DNA from: Chloroflexi bacterium TSY | GTDB lineage: Bacteria > Chloroflexota > Anaerolineae > Caldilineales > Caldilineaceae | Assembly (NCBI GenBank): GCA_019217005.1 | Contig: JAHBNG010000007.1 | Span: 159,150 to 223,149 of the forward strand | Direction: 5' to 3' | Length of the DNA: 64,000 bases | Part shown: in pieces, positions 56,010-64,000 of the stretch | How the letters are laid out: each line of letters opens with the position of its first letter | Position numbering within the stretch: the first letter of the stretch is position 1 | Made by a program: the position numbers and the translations under genes | The notes under the pieces: generated by a model | The model's database searches: none | Told to the model about the DNA's origin: nothing | Seen by the model: only the letters and a program-made list of their open reading frames with translations

Positions 56010-58033
56010 ATGGCCCACAATCAGAAGTTCATAAATATAGTTCACAAGTTAGGACGAAGTCGATACCCACTGACAGGTATCTATAGACGAATTCAGGATA
56101 AGGAGCTATTCCTGGTTGCGTATGGAAAACTCTACGCAAATGCAGGAGCCACAACACCTGGAACCGACCCTCAGGACACGGTGGATGGCATGTCCCTGGC
56201 TCGTATTGACACCATTATAGAGCAGCTACACAGCGGCACCTATCAATGGACTCCTGTCAGGCGAACCTACATTCCAAAAAGTAACGGAAAACGCGCACTC
56301 GGCCTACCTTCCTGGAACGACAAATTGCTCCAGGAGGTAATTCGCATGGTTCTCGAGACCTACTATGAGCCTCGGTTTTCTGACTACTCACATGGATTCC
56401 GTCCGAACCGGGGATGTCATACTGCGCTAATGCAAATCCGCCAAAACTGGCGGGGAACCAAATGGTTCATCGAGGGCGATATCAGGGGGTGTTTTGACAA
56501 CATTGATCACGATGTACTGCTAGACATCCTGGCACGTGATATCAAGGATAATCGATTTCTCAAATTGATCCGACAAATGTTGAAAGCAGGATATATGGAG
56601 GACTGGCGCTACCACAAGACCTATTCAGGCGCTCCGCAAGGAGGTGTGGCCAGCCCGGTACTCACAAACATACTCCTCCACGAACTCGATACGTTCGTGG
56701 AAGCGAAACTGTTCCCAGACTCAGTAGATCCAAATTTCAGGTTTAGAGAGAGAATTTGGGCTAATTAGTTGACATAAATACGTATTTGCCAGTCAATACC
56801 TAGCATTTACGTAAAATTTAAGCGATTTCTAGATATGAAATTGGCTGTTTTTGGCAACTGAGATCTGAAAAAATGGCCCCAAAATCCCTTCTCTCCCGAC
56901 TGAAAATAGTCAAAAACGCCAAATTTGGATCTACTGAGACTACAACAGAGGAAAAGTAAAGACAGTCAATCCAGAATATAAACGTATCAACGAAAGCGTT
57001 TGCCGTGCCCGTAAACGAGGCAATCCTGCAAGAGTCAAAGAACTGGCCCAAAAACGGCGTCAGTTTCCGAGCAAGCTCACGCATGACCCGAACTTTCGTC
57101 AATTACGATTTTCTAGATACGCGGATGACTTTATTCTCGGATTGGACGGACCTCGTCATGAAGCCGTGCAAATCAAAGAAGAAATCACGGCATTTCTGTC
57201 TACCATCGGCCTGGAACTATCTGAGGAAAAGACCCTCATCACGCATGCGATGACACAAACAGCCAGATATCTTGGGTATGATATTCGCATTGCCAAAGAT
57301 GATAACCAACTTACCAATGGTCAACGATGTCTCAATATGTCCCCTGTACTGCGCGTCCCTACAGAAATAGCAAGCCATTGGCGGCGCAAGTATACGAAGA
57401 AAGGGAAACCCTTCCACCGTGCAGCGTTAATTCATTGCTCAGACTTTGAAATAGTGCGTACCTATGGAGTGGAATTCCAGGGGGTTGTGAACTACTATAG
57501 TCTGGCTTACAACGTATCCAAGGCTTTCTATCCAGTCAAACTATCCAGTCAAAAATGCCTTTATCCAATCGGCAGCGATGACCTTAGCCGCTAAACATAA
57601 GAAGCGGGTGAAATGGGTACTCGCAAGGTATTGCCGCAAATCGGCACATGGTCTGAAAGCCTTAATCGTTGAAGTCGATAACCCCAATCATCCTGACAAA
57701 CCCTATCGAGCCATGTTAGGTGGTTTACCGATTCGTGCTAATCACAACGTCAAAATAACGGATCGCATCCCACAGTTCGGTCAGCGAGGCAATGAACTAA
57801 TCCAACGGCTGCTTGCCAATGCATGTGAGTTGTGTAGCTCACCCGATAGGGTAAGCGTCCATCACATCAGAAAGCTAGCTGATATCAAGAAGAAGTACCG
57901 AGGCTGGAAAGACCCTCCCCCTTGGGTTAGATTCATGATGGAGCGCAACCGCAAAACTGTGGTTGTGTGTCATCGTTGTCACAACGATATTCATGCGGGA
58001 CGCTATGATGGTCAAAAGGTGAGTCAAGACTAA
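56010..58033 (+). pseudogene. Group II intron reverse transcriptase/maturase 2, split by MITE copy F and a 13-bp duplication
   Basis: Removing 220 bases (element plus one AGACT) joins 'AKLFPD' to 'YNRGKVKTVNPEYKRI' exactly. Deleting one copy of CTATCCAGTCAAA (duplicated at 57528-57553) repairs the second break: 596 residues. RT motifs: 'YIPKSNGKRALGLPSWNDKL', 'HGFRPNRGCHTALMQ', 'GDIRGCFDNIDH', 'GAPQGGVASPVLTN', then FSRYADDFILG after the MITE. Domain X and an HNH nuclease (CELCSSPDRVSVHHIRKLAD, VCHRCHNDIHAGRYD) end it. It differs clearly from the RT of intron 1. With two independent breaks it is dead. Confidence 0.93.
56722..56936. mobile_element. 215-bp MITE-like element, copy F
   Basis: 215 bp of the diverged subfamily (with copy A), flanked by AGACT on both sides (56717-56721 and 56937-56941). 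It is inserted in the maturase gene of intron 2; excision restores the frame exactly. Confidence 0.95.
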
Positions 58034-58038
58034 CTGGA

Positions 58039-58072
58039 GAGCGGAGTGCGCTCAAAGGCGCACGCTCCGTTC
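58039..58072 (+). ncRNA. Domain V of group II intron 2
   Basis: 34 nt, GAGCGGAGTGCGC / GCGCACGCTCCGTTC around CTCAAAG, with the AGC triad near the start. The length and shape are those of group II domain V. Confidence 0.8.
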
Positions 58073-58252
58073 GGCAGGCGAGACTTGGAAAAGTGCTCAA
58101 CAAGAGTAACTCGCTGGGTCTCGACCCGACAGAAGCGTCGTAGCTTATCCCTGCGGGCTGCTCGCCGGCACCTTACCCGACTTGCTGGTTAGATGGTGGT
58201 GAACAAACCAACAAACCAATCAACAGTTACCCCACAAAAGCTCGAAGAACCA

Positions 58253-58993
58253 TTAAAGATCCTGATTCTGGGGCAGAATCACGAGATCGCGAATGGTTAC
58301 GTGTGGTGGCTGAGAGAGCATAAAGACAACGGCCTCGGCTACATCTTCTGAGCGAATGGAAGCTCGTTCGGCCACTTGCTGGTCGATTGCCGCTTGCTCG
58401 GTAAAGCCCCATAGTTCATTGGCCACCCGACCCGGTGCGATGGCACCAACCCGAATGCCATCAACCGCTACTTGACAGCGCAGGGTATGCACAAATCCCT
58501 GAATGGCGTGTTTGGAGGCGCTATAGACAGGCTCCCAGGGGATGTCGATAAAGCCTGAAATTGAACTGGTAATGAGGATATCGCCAGATTTCTGGGCCAG
58601 CATGTGGGGCAACACAGCATGAGCCGATCGCAGGACACCATCCACATTGATATCCATGAGCGTGGCCCAAGCATCTGGGTCGCCATCAGCTATATCTCCA
58701 GGGATGTAGATGCCAGCGTTGGCAAAGAGTACATCCACCTGTCCAAAATGCTCGACCGCTTGCGCCACCATTTGTGTCACATCCTCGCCACGTGTGACGT
58801 CGGTTGGCACCACGAGTGGTCTATTTGTCGCTGCGTTATCAAGTTCGTTGGCCAATGCCTGGAGTTTGTCTGCCGAGCGAGCGGCTAACGTCAATCGACA
58901 GCCATGTTGGGCCAATGTGCGTGCCGTGGCGGCTCCAATCCCGGAACTCGCCCCGGTAATGATGACAACTTTGTCTGACAAAGGATGGCGCAT
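58253..58993 (-). CDS. Short-chain dehydrogenase/reductase (SDR)
   Basis: 246 residues. Cofactor loop TGASSGIGAATARTL (residues ~13-27), then LAARS (Arg favours NADPH), VLFANAGIYIPGD, ITSSISGF (Ser), and YSASKHAIQG (catalytic YxxxK). The PGRV loop follows. This is the clan of the CtrA/YdfG-like classical SDRs with unknown alcohol or carbonyl substrates. The start at 58993 follows TAAGGAGACA at close spacing. It stands alone, convergent with the introns and divergent from the TA pair. Confidence 0.93.
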   Translation of the reverse strand: MRHPLSDKVVIITGASSGIGAATARTLAQHGCRLTLAARSADKLQALANELDNAATNRPLVVPTDVTRGEDVTQMVAQAVEHFGQVDVLFANAGIYIPGDIADGDPDAWATLMDINVDGVLRSAHAVLPHMLAQKSGDILITSSISGFIDIPWEPVYSASKHAIQGFVHTLRCQVAVDGIRVGAIAPGRVANELWGFTEQAAIDQQVAERASIRSEDVAEAVVFMLSQPPHVTIRDLVILPQNQDL

Positions 58994-59163
58994 AATTGTC
59001 TCCTTAAGGTGGATGGTCTTGTTCTACACTGTTTGCATTTTACCATCCCTCTATCCAATTCAGATATCTTGGTCACGATTCTTTGGATTGCGCTTGCCAT
59101 TGTATTATACTCACACAGCAGTTTACAACCAGATACAATTTAAATTTAATTTGGAGGCAAGTT

Positions 59164-59490
59164 ATGAACGAAGTACCGCAGATCGCCCCGGTTAGCGATA
59201 TGCACCACAAGCAGAGCGAAATCTTTGCGATGATGGACAAGGCCCCTGTCATTCTCGCACAACGTAGTAAACCGCGCGCCGTGCTTGTCAGTGTTGAGCA
59301 GTGGAATCGAATCAACGCAGAATTGCGTCGGGCTCGCTTACTGATCAAGGCAAAACAAATTTACGAACGCAACAACAAATCCGACAGTTGGATCGATTTC
59401 GAGGAATTGCTGACGCAGTTAGAGGAACGTCACGATCCGGAAATCATCAAGCAGATTCGTCAAGGACTTTCCGAGCATGTGGCTGGTTAA
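59164..59490 (+). CDS. Phd/YefM-type antitoxin
   Basis: 108 residues. The start at 59164 follows TTTGGAGG with seven bases between; a longer frame reaches 59083 but passes through the promoter. 'NEVPQIAPVSDMHHKQSEIF' followed by 'PVILAQRSKPRAVLVSVEQWNRI' is the Phd/YefM DNA-binding fold. The carboxyl half ('WIDFEELLTQLEE') is longer than in short antitoxins and should wrap the toxin. An A/T-rich palindrome (AATTTAAATT, about 59139-59148) just before the gene is a likely operator. It overlaps the toxin gene by 14 bases. Confidence 0.85.
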   Translation: MNEVPQIAPVSDMHHKQSEIFAMMDKAPVILAQRSKPRAVLVSVEQWNRINAELRRARLLIKAKQIYERNNKSDSWIDFEELLTQLEERHDPEIIKQIRQGLSEHVAG

Positions 59491-59746
59491 ACAATCTGAT
59501 GAAGCCGCCTACTATATCGACAACAATCTGCCTCATATTGTGGAATTGATGCTTGCCATTGGGCGGCTGATGTTCACCAATGATGGAAAACCAACAGAAG
59601 GAGTTCTGGAACCTCTGGAGGCTGGACGGTATCGATGGTTAGTTGCTGGTCACGAGGTCATTCTCAAACTCGAAACCGACCGAACGCTGATTGAGTTTAT
59701 CCATCTTCAAGATGATGATGATCTTTCTCAATTATTTCAACCTTGA
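59477..59746 (+). CDS. ParE/RelE-like toxin
   Basis: 89 residues. Small, beta-rich with an amino helix: 'AYYIDNNLPHIVELMLAIGR', then 'LEPLEAGRYRWLVAGHEVILKL', resembling ParE/RelE toxins in length and strand order though the usual catalytic His/Arg residues are not obvious. It overlaps the antitoxin gene by 14 bases, the usual toxin-antitoxin arrangement. The assignment rests on size, order and coupling more than on motifs. Confidence 0.6.
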   Translation: MWLVKQSDEAAYYIDNNLPHIVELMLAIGRLMFTNDGKPTEGVLEPLEAGRYRWLVAGHEVILKLETDRTLIEFIHLQDDDDLSQLFQP

Positions 59747-59835
59747 CGACATCTCGGGTTGCTGTTTTGGGTCGGTTGCCATCGTTTGTTGGTTCCTACA
59801 AATGTAAGAAATCATGATCAAGGCCAGGTTATGTT

Positions 59836-61011
59836 TCACTTGATAATGCTCCTGGCACCAATTTGCTGGATGAAGAGTGAGCGGAACCCTGGTAAAAACG
59901 CCATCTTCAGAAAGAGATAGGTCAAATAAATCGATAATTGATTTGCTGGGACGAATGAGTTTGCTAATTTCTGCGCCGCTTGTTGCCTACGCTGGATTTC
60001 AGGTTTTAGCTTCGCCTGGTAGGCAGGAAATGCTGTTTGATAATCCCCATTGGCTCGTTGTAACTCATTTGCCAAAAGATAAGCCCCTGCCATTCCCATT
60101 GAAGCCCCTTGACCGGCCAGCAACGTTAAGCATTGACAGGCATCTCCAACCAACACAACGCGATCGTTGTGCCAAGAATTGAGTTTAATTTGCGAAACTG
60201 CATCGAAAAATAACTCGGGCGATTCTTCGGTTGCCTTTGCCAATTGAGGAGCGATCCAACCCCGATGGCCAAACACCTTCCCAAGCATCTCGTGTTGTGC
60301 TTGGCGGCCTTTTAACGCCAGTCGTTCTGACTTGAAGGCGAAGAATGCCGTGAGCTTGTTCTCCCCGATGCTATAGACCATCACCTGAACGTTTGGCTCA
60401 AAGTGTCCGAAGCAAGCATCTGGTTGCTCAAGAAAGTTGTCAATCACGCTACACGCCACATAAAAGCCGAGAAAATTTTCGAACTGATCCTCATCGCCCC
60501 ACAGTAGATATCGAACGCAGGAGTGTATGCCGTCTGCGCCAATCACGAGATCAAACCGTTGCTCTTCTCCGTTGGATAAGTCCACATCCACACCATCTGG
60601 ATGAGGGTGTAATCCTTTGATGCTTGTATTGAAATGGACGGGAATCAAATCCTTTACAGACTCATACAAAACAGATGCCAGATCGCCCCGCATCAAGCTA
60701 AGAAATCTGCCGTGCAATAGTTTCCGGATCCGGTCGACGTCAAGATGTGCACGTGTGTTGCCATGATTATCCACGAACGATAACTTCGAAATTGGATATT
60801 GCGCTGTCCGCAATCTGAGCGCTTCGATCAGACCCATCTTTTCCGCCACATCAAACCCCGAACCGTAGAAGTCGATCATATATCCTCGGTCACTTAGATC
60901 TGGGCGTTTTTCGACAATGACGGGCGTAAAGCCAAACTTTTGCAACCAGTAGGCGACGGTCAACCCCGCAATCCCCGCTCCACTAATCAGCACCTTTTTG
61001 TTTGTTGTCAT
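59836..61011 (-). CDS. FAD-dependent monooxygenase (UbiH/TetX-like)
   Basis: 391 residues. FAD-binding GAGIAGLTVAYWL (residues ~10-22) with VIVEKR after it, the LVIGADGIHSCVR motif (~155), and VVLVGDACQCLTLLAGQGASMGMAGA (~285-310), the three signatures of flavoprotein hydroxylases of the PHBH class. The length and the 'RGYMIDFYGSGFDVAEKMGL' segment are close to TetX-like enzymes, which hydroxylate small aromatic or polyketide compounds. The substrate cannot be told. It stands alone on the minus strand, with its start at 61011; no AGGAG-like site is evident upstream. Confidence 0.92.
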   Translation of the reverse strand: MTTNKKVLISGAGIAGLTVAYWLQKFGFTPVIVEKRPDLSDRGYMIDFYGSGFDVAEKMGLIEALRLRTAQYPISKLSFVDNHGNTRAHLDVDRIRKLLHGRFLSLMRGDLASVLYESVKDLIPVHFNTSIKGLHPHPDGVDVDLSNGEEQRFDLVIGADGIHSCVRYLLWGDEDQFENFLGFYVACSVIDNFLEQPDACFGHFEPNVQVMVYSIGENKLTAFFAFKSERLALKGRQAQHEMLGKVFGHRGWIAPQLAKATEESPELFFDAVSQIKLNSWHNDRVVLVGDACQCLTLLAGQGASMGMAGAYLLANELQRANGDYQTAFPAYQAKLKPEIQRRQQAAQKLANSFVPANQLSIYLTYLFLKMAFLPGFRSLFIQQIGARSIIK

Positions 61012-61748
61012 AAGTAAATTTTAGACAGTCATTAGAAATAAATGTACTCAGATTTTACGGATTCCTCAGATAAATCCTGGAAATCTGAGATATCTGAGTA
61101 CAAGTACTTTCGACGCACAATTGGGGATACCACCGTCAATGACGATGCAAGCACAGACGACCTGCTTCTTTCGTTCTCTGACAGCATACCAGATTGGTCA
61201 CAACGACGCAACCGTTTTTTGAAAATCAGATACCATTGCGTTTAGGGACGAGATTAGATTTATGCAGCGCGAAAGGATTGTTGTAACTGAAAATCATCGA
61301 ACATGCCATTCTGAGCCAGAGTTGACGAACCAATTTTGTTGTGCACATATGGCATGTTTGACCATTCTATCTCATAGACGAGAGCGAAGAATCCCACCTT
61401 CCAAGCAGCACCCTAAGCCTAGTCTTCTCGCTCGGGAAGGTCGGGAACGGTTGATTTGGAGCTTGGGATTCTTCGCCTTCCTCGAACAAAAATAGTTGGT
61501 TTCCGTTAATTCCAGTGCAGAAACAATACTCTCTTCGTCGCGGCTCAGAATGACAGACTTGACGCAAACGTTGCCTTGAACACTCACCTCTATCGCAAAA
61601 TGCACCTCGAAAATCCAGGGATGGGTTTGAGCGACACTAAAATTCGTTATGCGCAATAGAACCCTAGCAGTTGGCAACAGAAGCACCGTCGGTTGTATAC
61701 TCATAAGACAAGAACCCAAAATACTTTCTGACCATTTAGGAGATTCCA
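61012..61748. other. Long spacer with nested inverted repeats
   Basis: No gene. TGTACTCAGAT (61043-61053) and ATCTGAGTACA (61092-61102) form an 11-bp perfect inverted pair. CATTCTGAGCC (61307-61317) and GGCTCAGAATG (61542-61552) bracket an inner pair GCGAAGAATCCCA / TGGGATTCTTCGC, a large nested palindrome of the kind often dispersed in Chloroflexota intergenic DNA. Confidence 0.55.
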
Positions 61749-62660
61749 ATGACAACACCCAAAGGCGTTTACCTAATTCTTCCTACTCCTTTTACAGACC
61801 AGGGCGCTCTAGACATTCCCAGTCTACGGCGGCTGATTGATTTTCAACGCGAGGCGCGCGCGAGTGGCGTGGCGATTCTCGGTTTTCTGGGTGAAGCGCA
61901 TAAGCTTGCCGAGTCCGAACGTCAGACAGTAGTGGAGACGGTGATTGAGCAGGCAGAGGGCCAACTCGAGGTTTGGGTTGGTGTGCGGGCGTTGGGAACG
62001 ATGGGCGCGGTCGAGCAAGCGAAAAGTGCCGAATCGTTGGGCGCAAGCGCTGTCTTTGTGGCACCCATCGGCGTGCAAAATGACAAAGCCCTCTATGCTC
62101 ACTATAAAGCGGTGGCCGAATCGATCTCGATCCCCGTGATCATTCATGACTTTCCAGCTTCTTTTGGGATTACTCTCTCAGTTGATCTGATTGCTCAGCT
62201 GGGGCGTGATGGACATTGTCCCTATATCAAGCTAGAAGAACCGCCTGTTGGACCCAAGTTGAGCCAGATACAGGAACTATCGAATGACACAGTCGGAATC
62301 TTTGGCGGGCTAGGTGGTGTCTATTTCTTGGAAGAGTTGGAACGCGGTGCGCTGGGCATTATGACAGGTTTTGCCTTTCCCGAAGTGCTGGTGCGCATCT
62401 ACGAGCTTCATCGTGACGGACAACGTGAGGCCGCGGCAAAAACGTTCGATCATTATGCCCCATTGATGCGGTATGAATTCCAACCCAACATTGGGTTGGC
62501 CTACCGCAAAACCATCTACCATCGACGCGGAATCTTCGACTCCACTTTTGTGCGTCCGCCGGGTGCCGCATTGGACGATTATACTGCGGCTGAATTGGAA
62601 CGAACGATTCAGCGAACAGGGTTGCGCTTGCATAAGAGTGGCGTGCAAGACGTGCTGTAA
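61749..62660 (+). CDS. Dihydrodipicolinate synthase-family aldolase/lyase
   Basis: 303 residues. A (beta/alpha)8 barrel: 'GVYLILPTPFTDQGALDIPSL' opening, GFLGEAHKLAESER in place of the usual GTTGE loop, and catalytic Lys in YIKLEEPP. 'GLGGVYFLEELERGALGIMTG' follows. The altered GTTGE loop (G-F-L-G-E-A-H) and absence of a DapA operon argue against lysine synthesis; an aldolase acting on a 2-keto sugar acid or similar is likelier. The start at 61749 follows TTAGGAGATTCC. It may be transcribed with the SDR that follows 155 bases later. Confidence 0.9.
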   Translation: MTTPKGVYLILPTPFTDQGALDIPSLRRLIDFQREARASGVAILGFLGEAHKLAESERQTVVETVIEQAEGQLEVWVGVRALGTMGAVEQAKSAESLGASAVFVAPIGVQNDKALYAHYKAVAESISIPVIIHDFPASFGITLSVDLIAQLGRDGHCPYIKLEEPPVGPKLSQIQELSNDTVGIFGGLGGVYFLEELERGALGIMTGFAFPEVLVRIYELHRDGQREAAAKTFDHYAPLMRYEFQPNIGLAYRKTIYHRRGIFDSTFVRPPGAALDDYTAAELERTIQRTGLRLHKSGVQDVL

Positions 62661-62815
62661 GGTCAATTAAAAAATAAGGGTGAGAGCCAAGGATACCCTT
62701 TTTGACGCCGCTGACCCGCTCTATCTTGTGATGCGAGAACTCAACCTGCTCAACTTGCTATAGGGCGTCTGGGCGCCAGGTATCTTTTCATGCATTAACA
62801 GGGTTGAAGGAGTAA

Positions 62816-63589
62816 ATGATCATGTGGCTCGCAAATAAGATCGCACTGGTAACAGGTGGTGCAACCGGTATTGGCCGTTCGATAGCCTTGCGCTTTGCCC
62901 AGGAAGGGGCCGAGGTTGCTATTGCTGATATTAACGACGATGTGGGGCAGAAGACGGCCACAGATGTGCAGGGATATTTTATCCACTGCGATACCGCCAA
63001 TTCCACCCAGGCTCAGACCGCCGTTGCCCAGACCGCAGCTACCTACGGAGGACTCGACATACTCGTAAACGCTGCGGCTCATATTGGTGGAACGCACGAC
63101 GTGGCGCACATGCCGGAGTCCGAGTGGCGAGCCGTACTCAGCGTCACGCTGGATGGGGTCTTTCTTTGCTCCAAGTATGCGGTGGCGGAGATGTTAAAAC
63201 GGGACAGCGGCTCGATTATCCACATTGCGTCCGTCGAGGGGATGATGGGCGTGGCTGGACACGCGGCTTATGTCACGGGCAAAAGTGCCCTCTTTGGATT
63301 GACCCGCTCAATGGCCATCGACTATGGCCCGTACAACATCCGCGTCAACGCCATCAGTCCCGGTATCATCGACTCGGGACGCTCCGATATTGAACGCTAC
63401 AAACAAGATCCGACCATCATGAAATTCTGGCACGACATGACGGTTCTGAAACGGTTGGGGCAGCCGGAGGAAGTAGCGGCGACCGCGCTCTTTCTCGCCT
63501 CGGACGAGGCGTCCTATATTACGGGACAGAACCTGGCAGTGGATGGCGGGTGGACGATTGGGCATCCGCCGTTGCATCTGTCAGAGTAG
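62816..63589 (+). CDS. Short-chain dehydrogenase/reductase (classical SDR, FabG-like)
   Basis: 257 residues. Cofactor loop TGGATGIGRSIALRF (residues ~14-28) with ADIND (Asp favours NAD), ILVNAAAHIGG, IHIASVEG, YVTGKSALFG (YxxxK) and PGIIDSGRSD. Carboxyl 'ITGQNLAVDGGW' is typical of FabG/BDH-type enzymes. Two close starts exist: the ATG at 62816 lies only three bases from GGAG, while 62822 has nine and may be used. Its neighbour, the DHDPS-like aldolase, suggests a sugar-acid pathway in which this enzyme oxidises a polyol or hydroxyacid. Confidence 0.93.
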   Translation: MIMWLANKIALVTGGATGIGRSIALRFAQEGAEVAIADINDDVGQKTATDVQGYFIHCDTANSTQAQTAVAQTAATYGGLDILVNAAAHIGGTHDVAHMPESEWRAVLSVTLDGVFLCSKYAVAEMLKRDSGSIIHIASVEGMMGVAGHAAYVTGKSALFGLTRSMAIDYGPYNIRVNAISPGIIDSGRSDIERYKQDPTIMKFWHDMTVLKRLGQPEEVAATALFLASDEASYITGQNLAVDGGWTIGHPPLHLSE

Positions 63590-64000
63590 TGAACTTAAAT
63601 CCTTGCTCGGTGGGCAAGAAAATCTCACGCAAAGGCGCCAAGAGTTTACTCACCCAACTGACGAACGACAGCCGATAGAGCGGGGTATATTAGCATGACC
63701 CGTGTGTAGCTGCAAATGGGATTTCTTTACGATGTTCGTAAGGAAAAACAGCCCGGCCGTGGGGTTACAAACTGCATCGTCATTAGGCATGGATCTGTCA
63801 ACCTAACTTCTCTCGCGATGTGAACCACCCTTGCATTTCGAGGCAATAATATCGCACTGGGATCGAAATGATGACTGAGGTGGAAAGCTCCGTTATCTTC
63901 CCTTATCTATGGATTGATAGTCAGTGAGAATGGACCATTTATTCTGAGTTCTGCATGAGAAGATGGTTTTACTCTACCTGGTATAGGAAACGGAAAAACC
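63590..64000. other. Spacer to the window edge
   Basis: 411 bases with no supported gene. Around 63797-63830 the sequence GTCAACCTAACT..GTGAACCACCC resembles one end of the 155-bp element in the Nif3 gene. Confidence 0.3.

Larger units (their letters stand above)
55831..58128 (+). mobile_element. Group II intron 2, part after MITE copy E
   Basis: The intron continues from the structured RNA at 55836 through the broken maturase gene to domain V (58039-58072) and a candidate domain VI (CGAGAC at about 58079, GTCTCG at 58118-58123). Its end is near 58128. The whole intron spans about 55340-58128, including two MITE copies. Confidence 0.65.

Noticed and set aside
1..64000. tRNA, rRNA and CRISPR arrays
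   Set aside because: No TPsiC-like arm with a matching acceptor stem, no rRNA core sequence and no short regular repeat-spacer array was seen by eye; a covariance-model scan would be decisive.

Overview
The window looks like a piece of a filamentous, carbohydrate-using Chloroflexota genome (Anaerolineae, perhaps Caldilineales). This is an inference from gene content: a sugar ABC transporter, a BTAD-type giant regulator, DUF2079 and DUF4331 proteins, a TerY/PP2C/kinase triad, and secreted proteins ending in a short F-[L/I]-P-L tail. No rRNA or tRNA gene was seen, so the placement cannot be proved here. Base composition is mid-range and gene density moderate, and the segment carries an exceptional load of mobile DNA and broken genes.

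Layout. 1-5.3 kb (minus): a sugar ABC operon of a lipoprotein solute-binding protein, a permease fused to an extracytoplasmic beta-propeller, and a second permease cut by the window edge. 5.8-11.7 kb (minus): kinase, PP2C phosphatase and TerY-type vWA protein, then a frameshifted gene, an HNH protein and a small membrane protein whose upstream DNA was replaced by a decayed IS630-type element. 13-16 kb: a glycosidase-like lipoprotein, a SelW-like selenoprotein with an in-frame UGA, and a Nif3 gene broken by a 155-bp element. 16.5-23.4 kb (plus): glycosyltransferase, nucleotide-sugar epimerase/dehydratase, sugar aminotransferase, a P-loop protein and a large DUF2079 membrane protein. 23.4-25.1 kb (minus): hypD and hypC. 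25.3-27.5 kb: a decayed tyrosine-recombinase element. 28.6-32 kb (plus): a copper operon (MerR regulator, CopZ-like chaperone, CopA). 32.3-40.1 kb: a BTAD/NB-ARC/TPR regulator and, divergently, an NPP1-type (necrosis-inducing-protein-like) toxin with ricin-type lectin repeats; both are split by insertions. 40.6-50.4 kb: DUF433 protein, unknown gene, TPR protein, DUF4331 protein and NicO-type metal exporter, the last two separated by a second copy of the recombinase element. 50.9-58.1 kb: an ATPase-nuclease protein and two adjacent group II introns. 58.2-64 kb: an SDR, a Phd/ParE-type toxin-antitoxin pair, an FAD monooxygenase, a DHDPS-family aldolase and a second SDR.

The most striking content is the mobile DNA. 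(i) Six copies of a 215-216 bp non-coding element with 16-bp inverted ends and 5-bp AGACT-like duplications. In three genes, removing the element plus one duplication restores an exact reading frame. (ii) Two copies of a 2.1-kb element encoding one protein with two complete tyrosine-recombinase domains in tandem. Its junctions fit a simple crossover at a CTCT core inside hairpin targets. One copy sits inside a 78-bp element that shares ends and target duplication with family (i). (iii) A 155-bp element, an ISAzo13-type IS, an IS630-type IS, and two group II introns, the second of which has itself been hit twice by family (i).

How the genes work together: the left half is sugar uptake, a phosphorylation-based stress-signalling triad, and surface-glycan synthesis. 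The right half is metal handling and a silenced lectin-toxin locus with its own silenced regulator. Coordinates of inserted elements are supported by frame arithmetic: each reconstructed gene has a length divisible by three.
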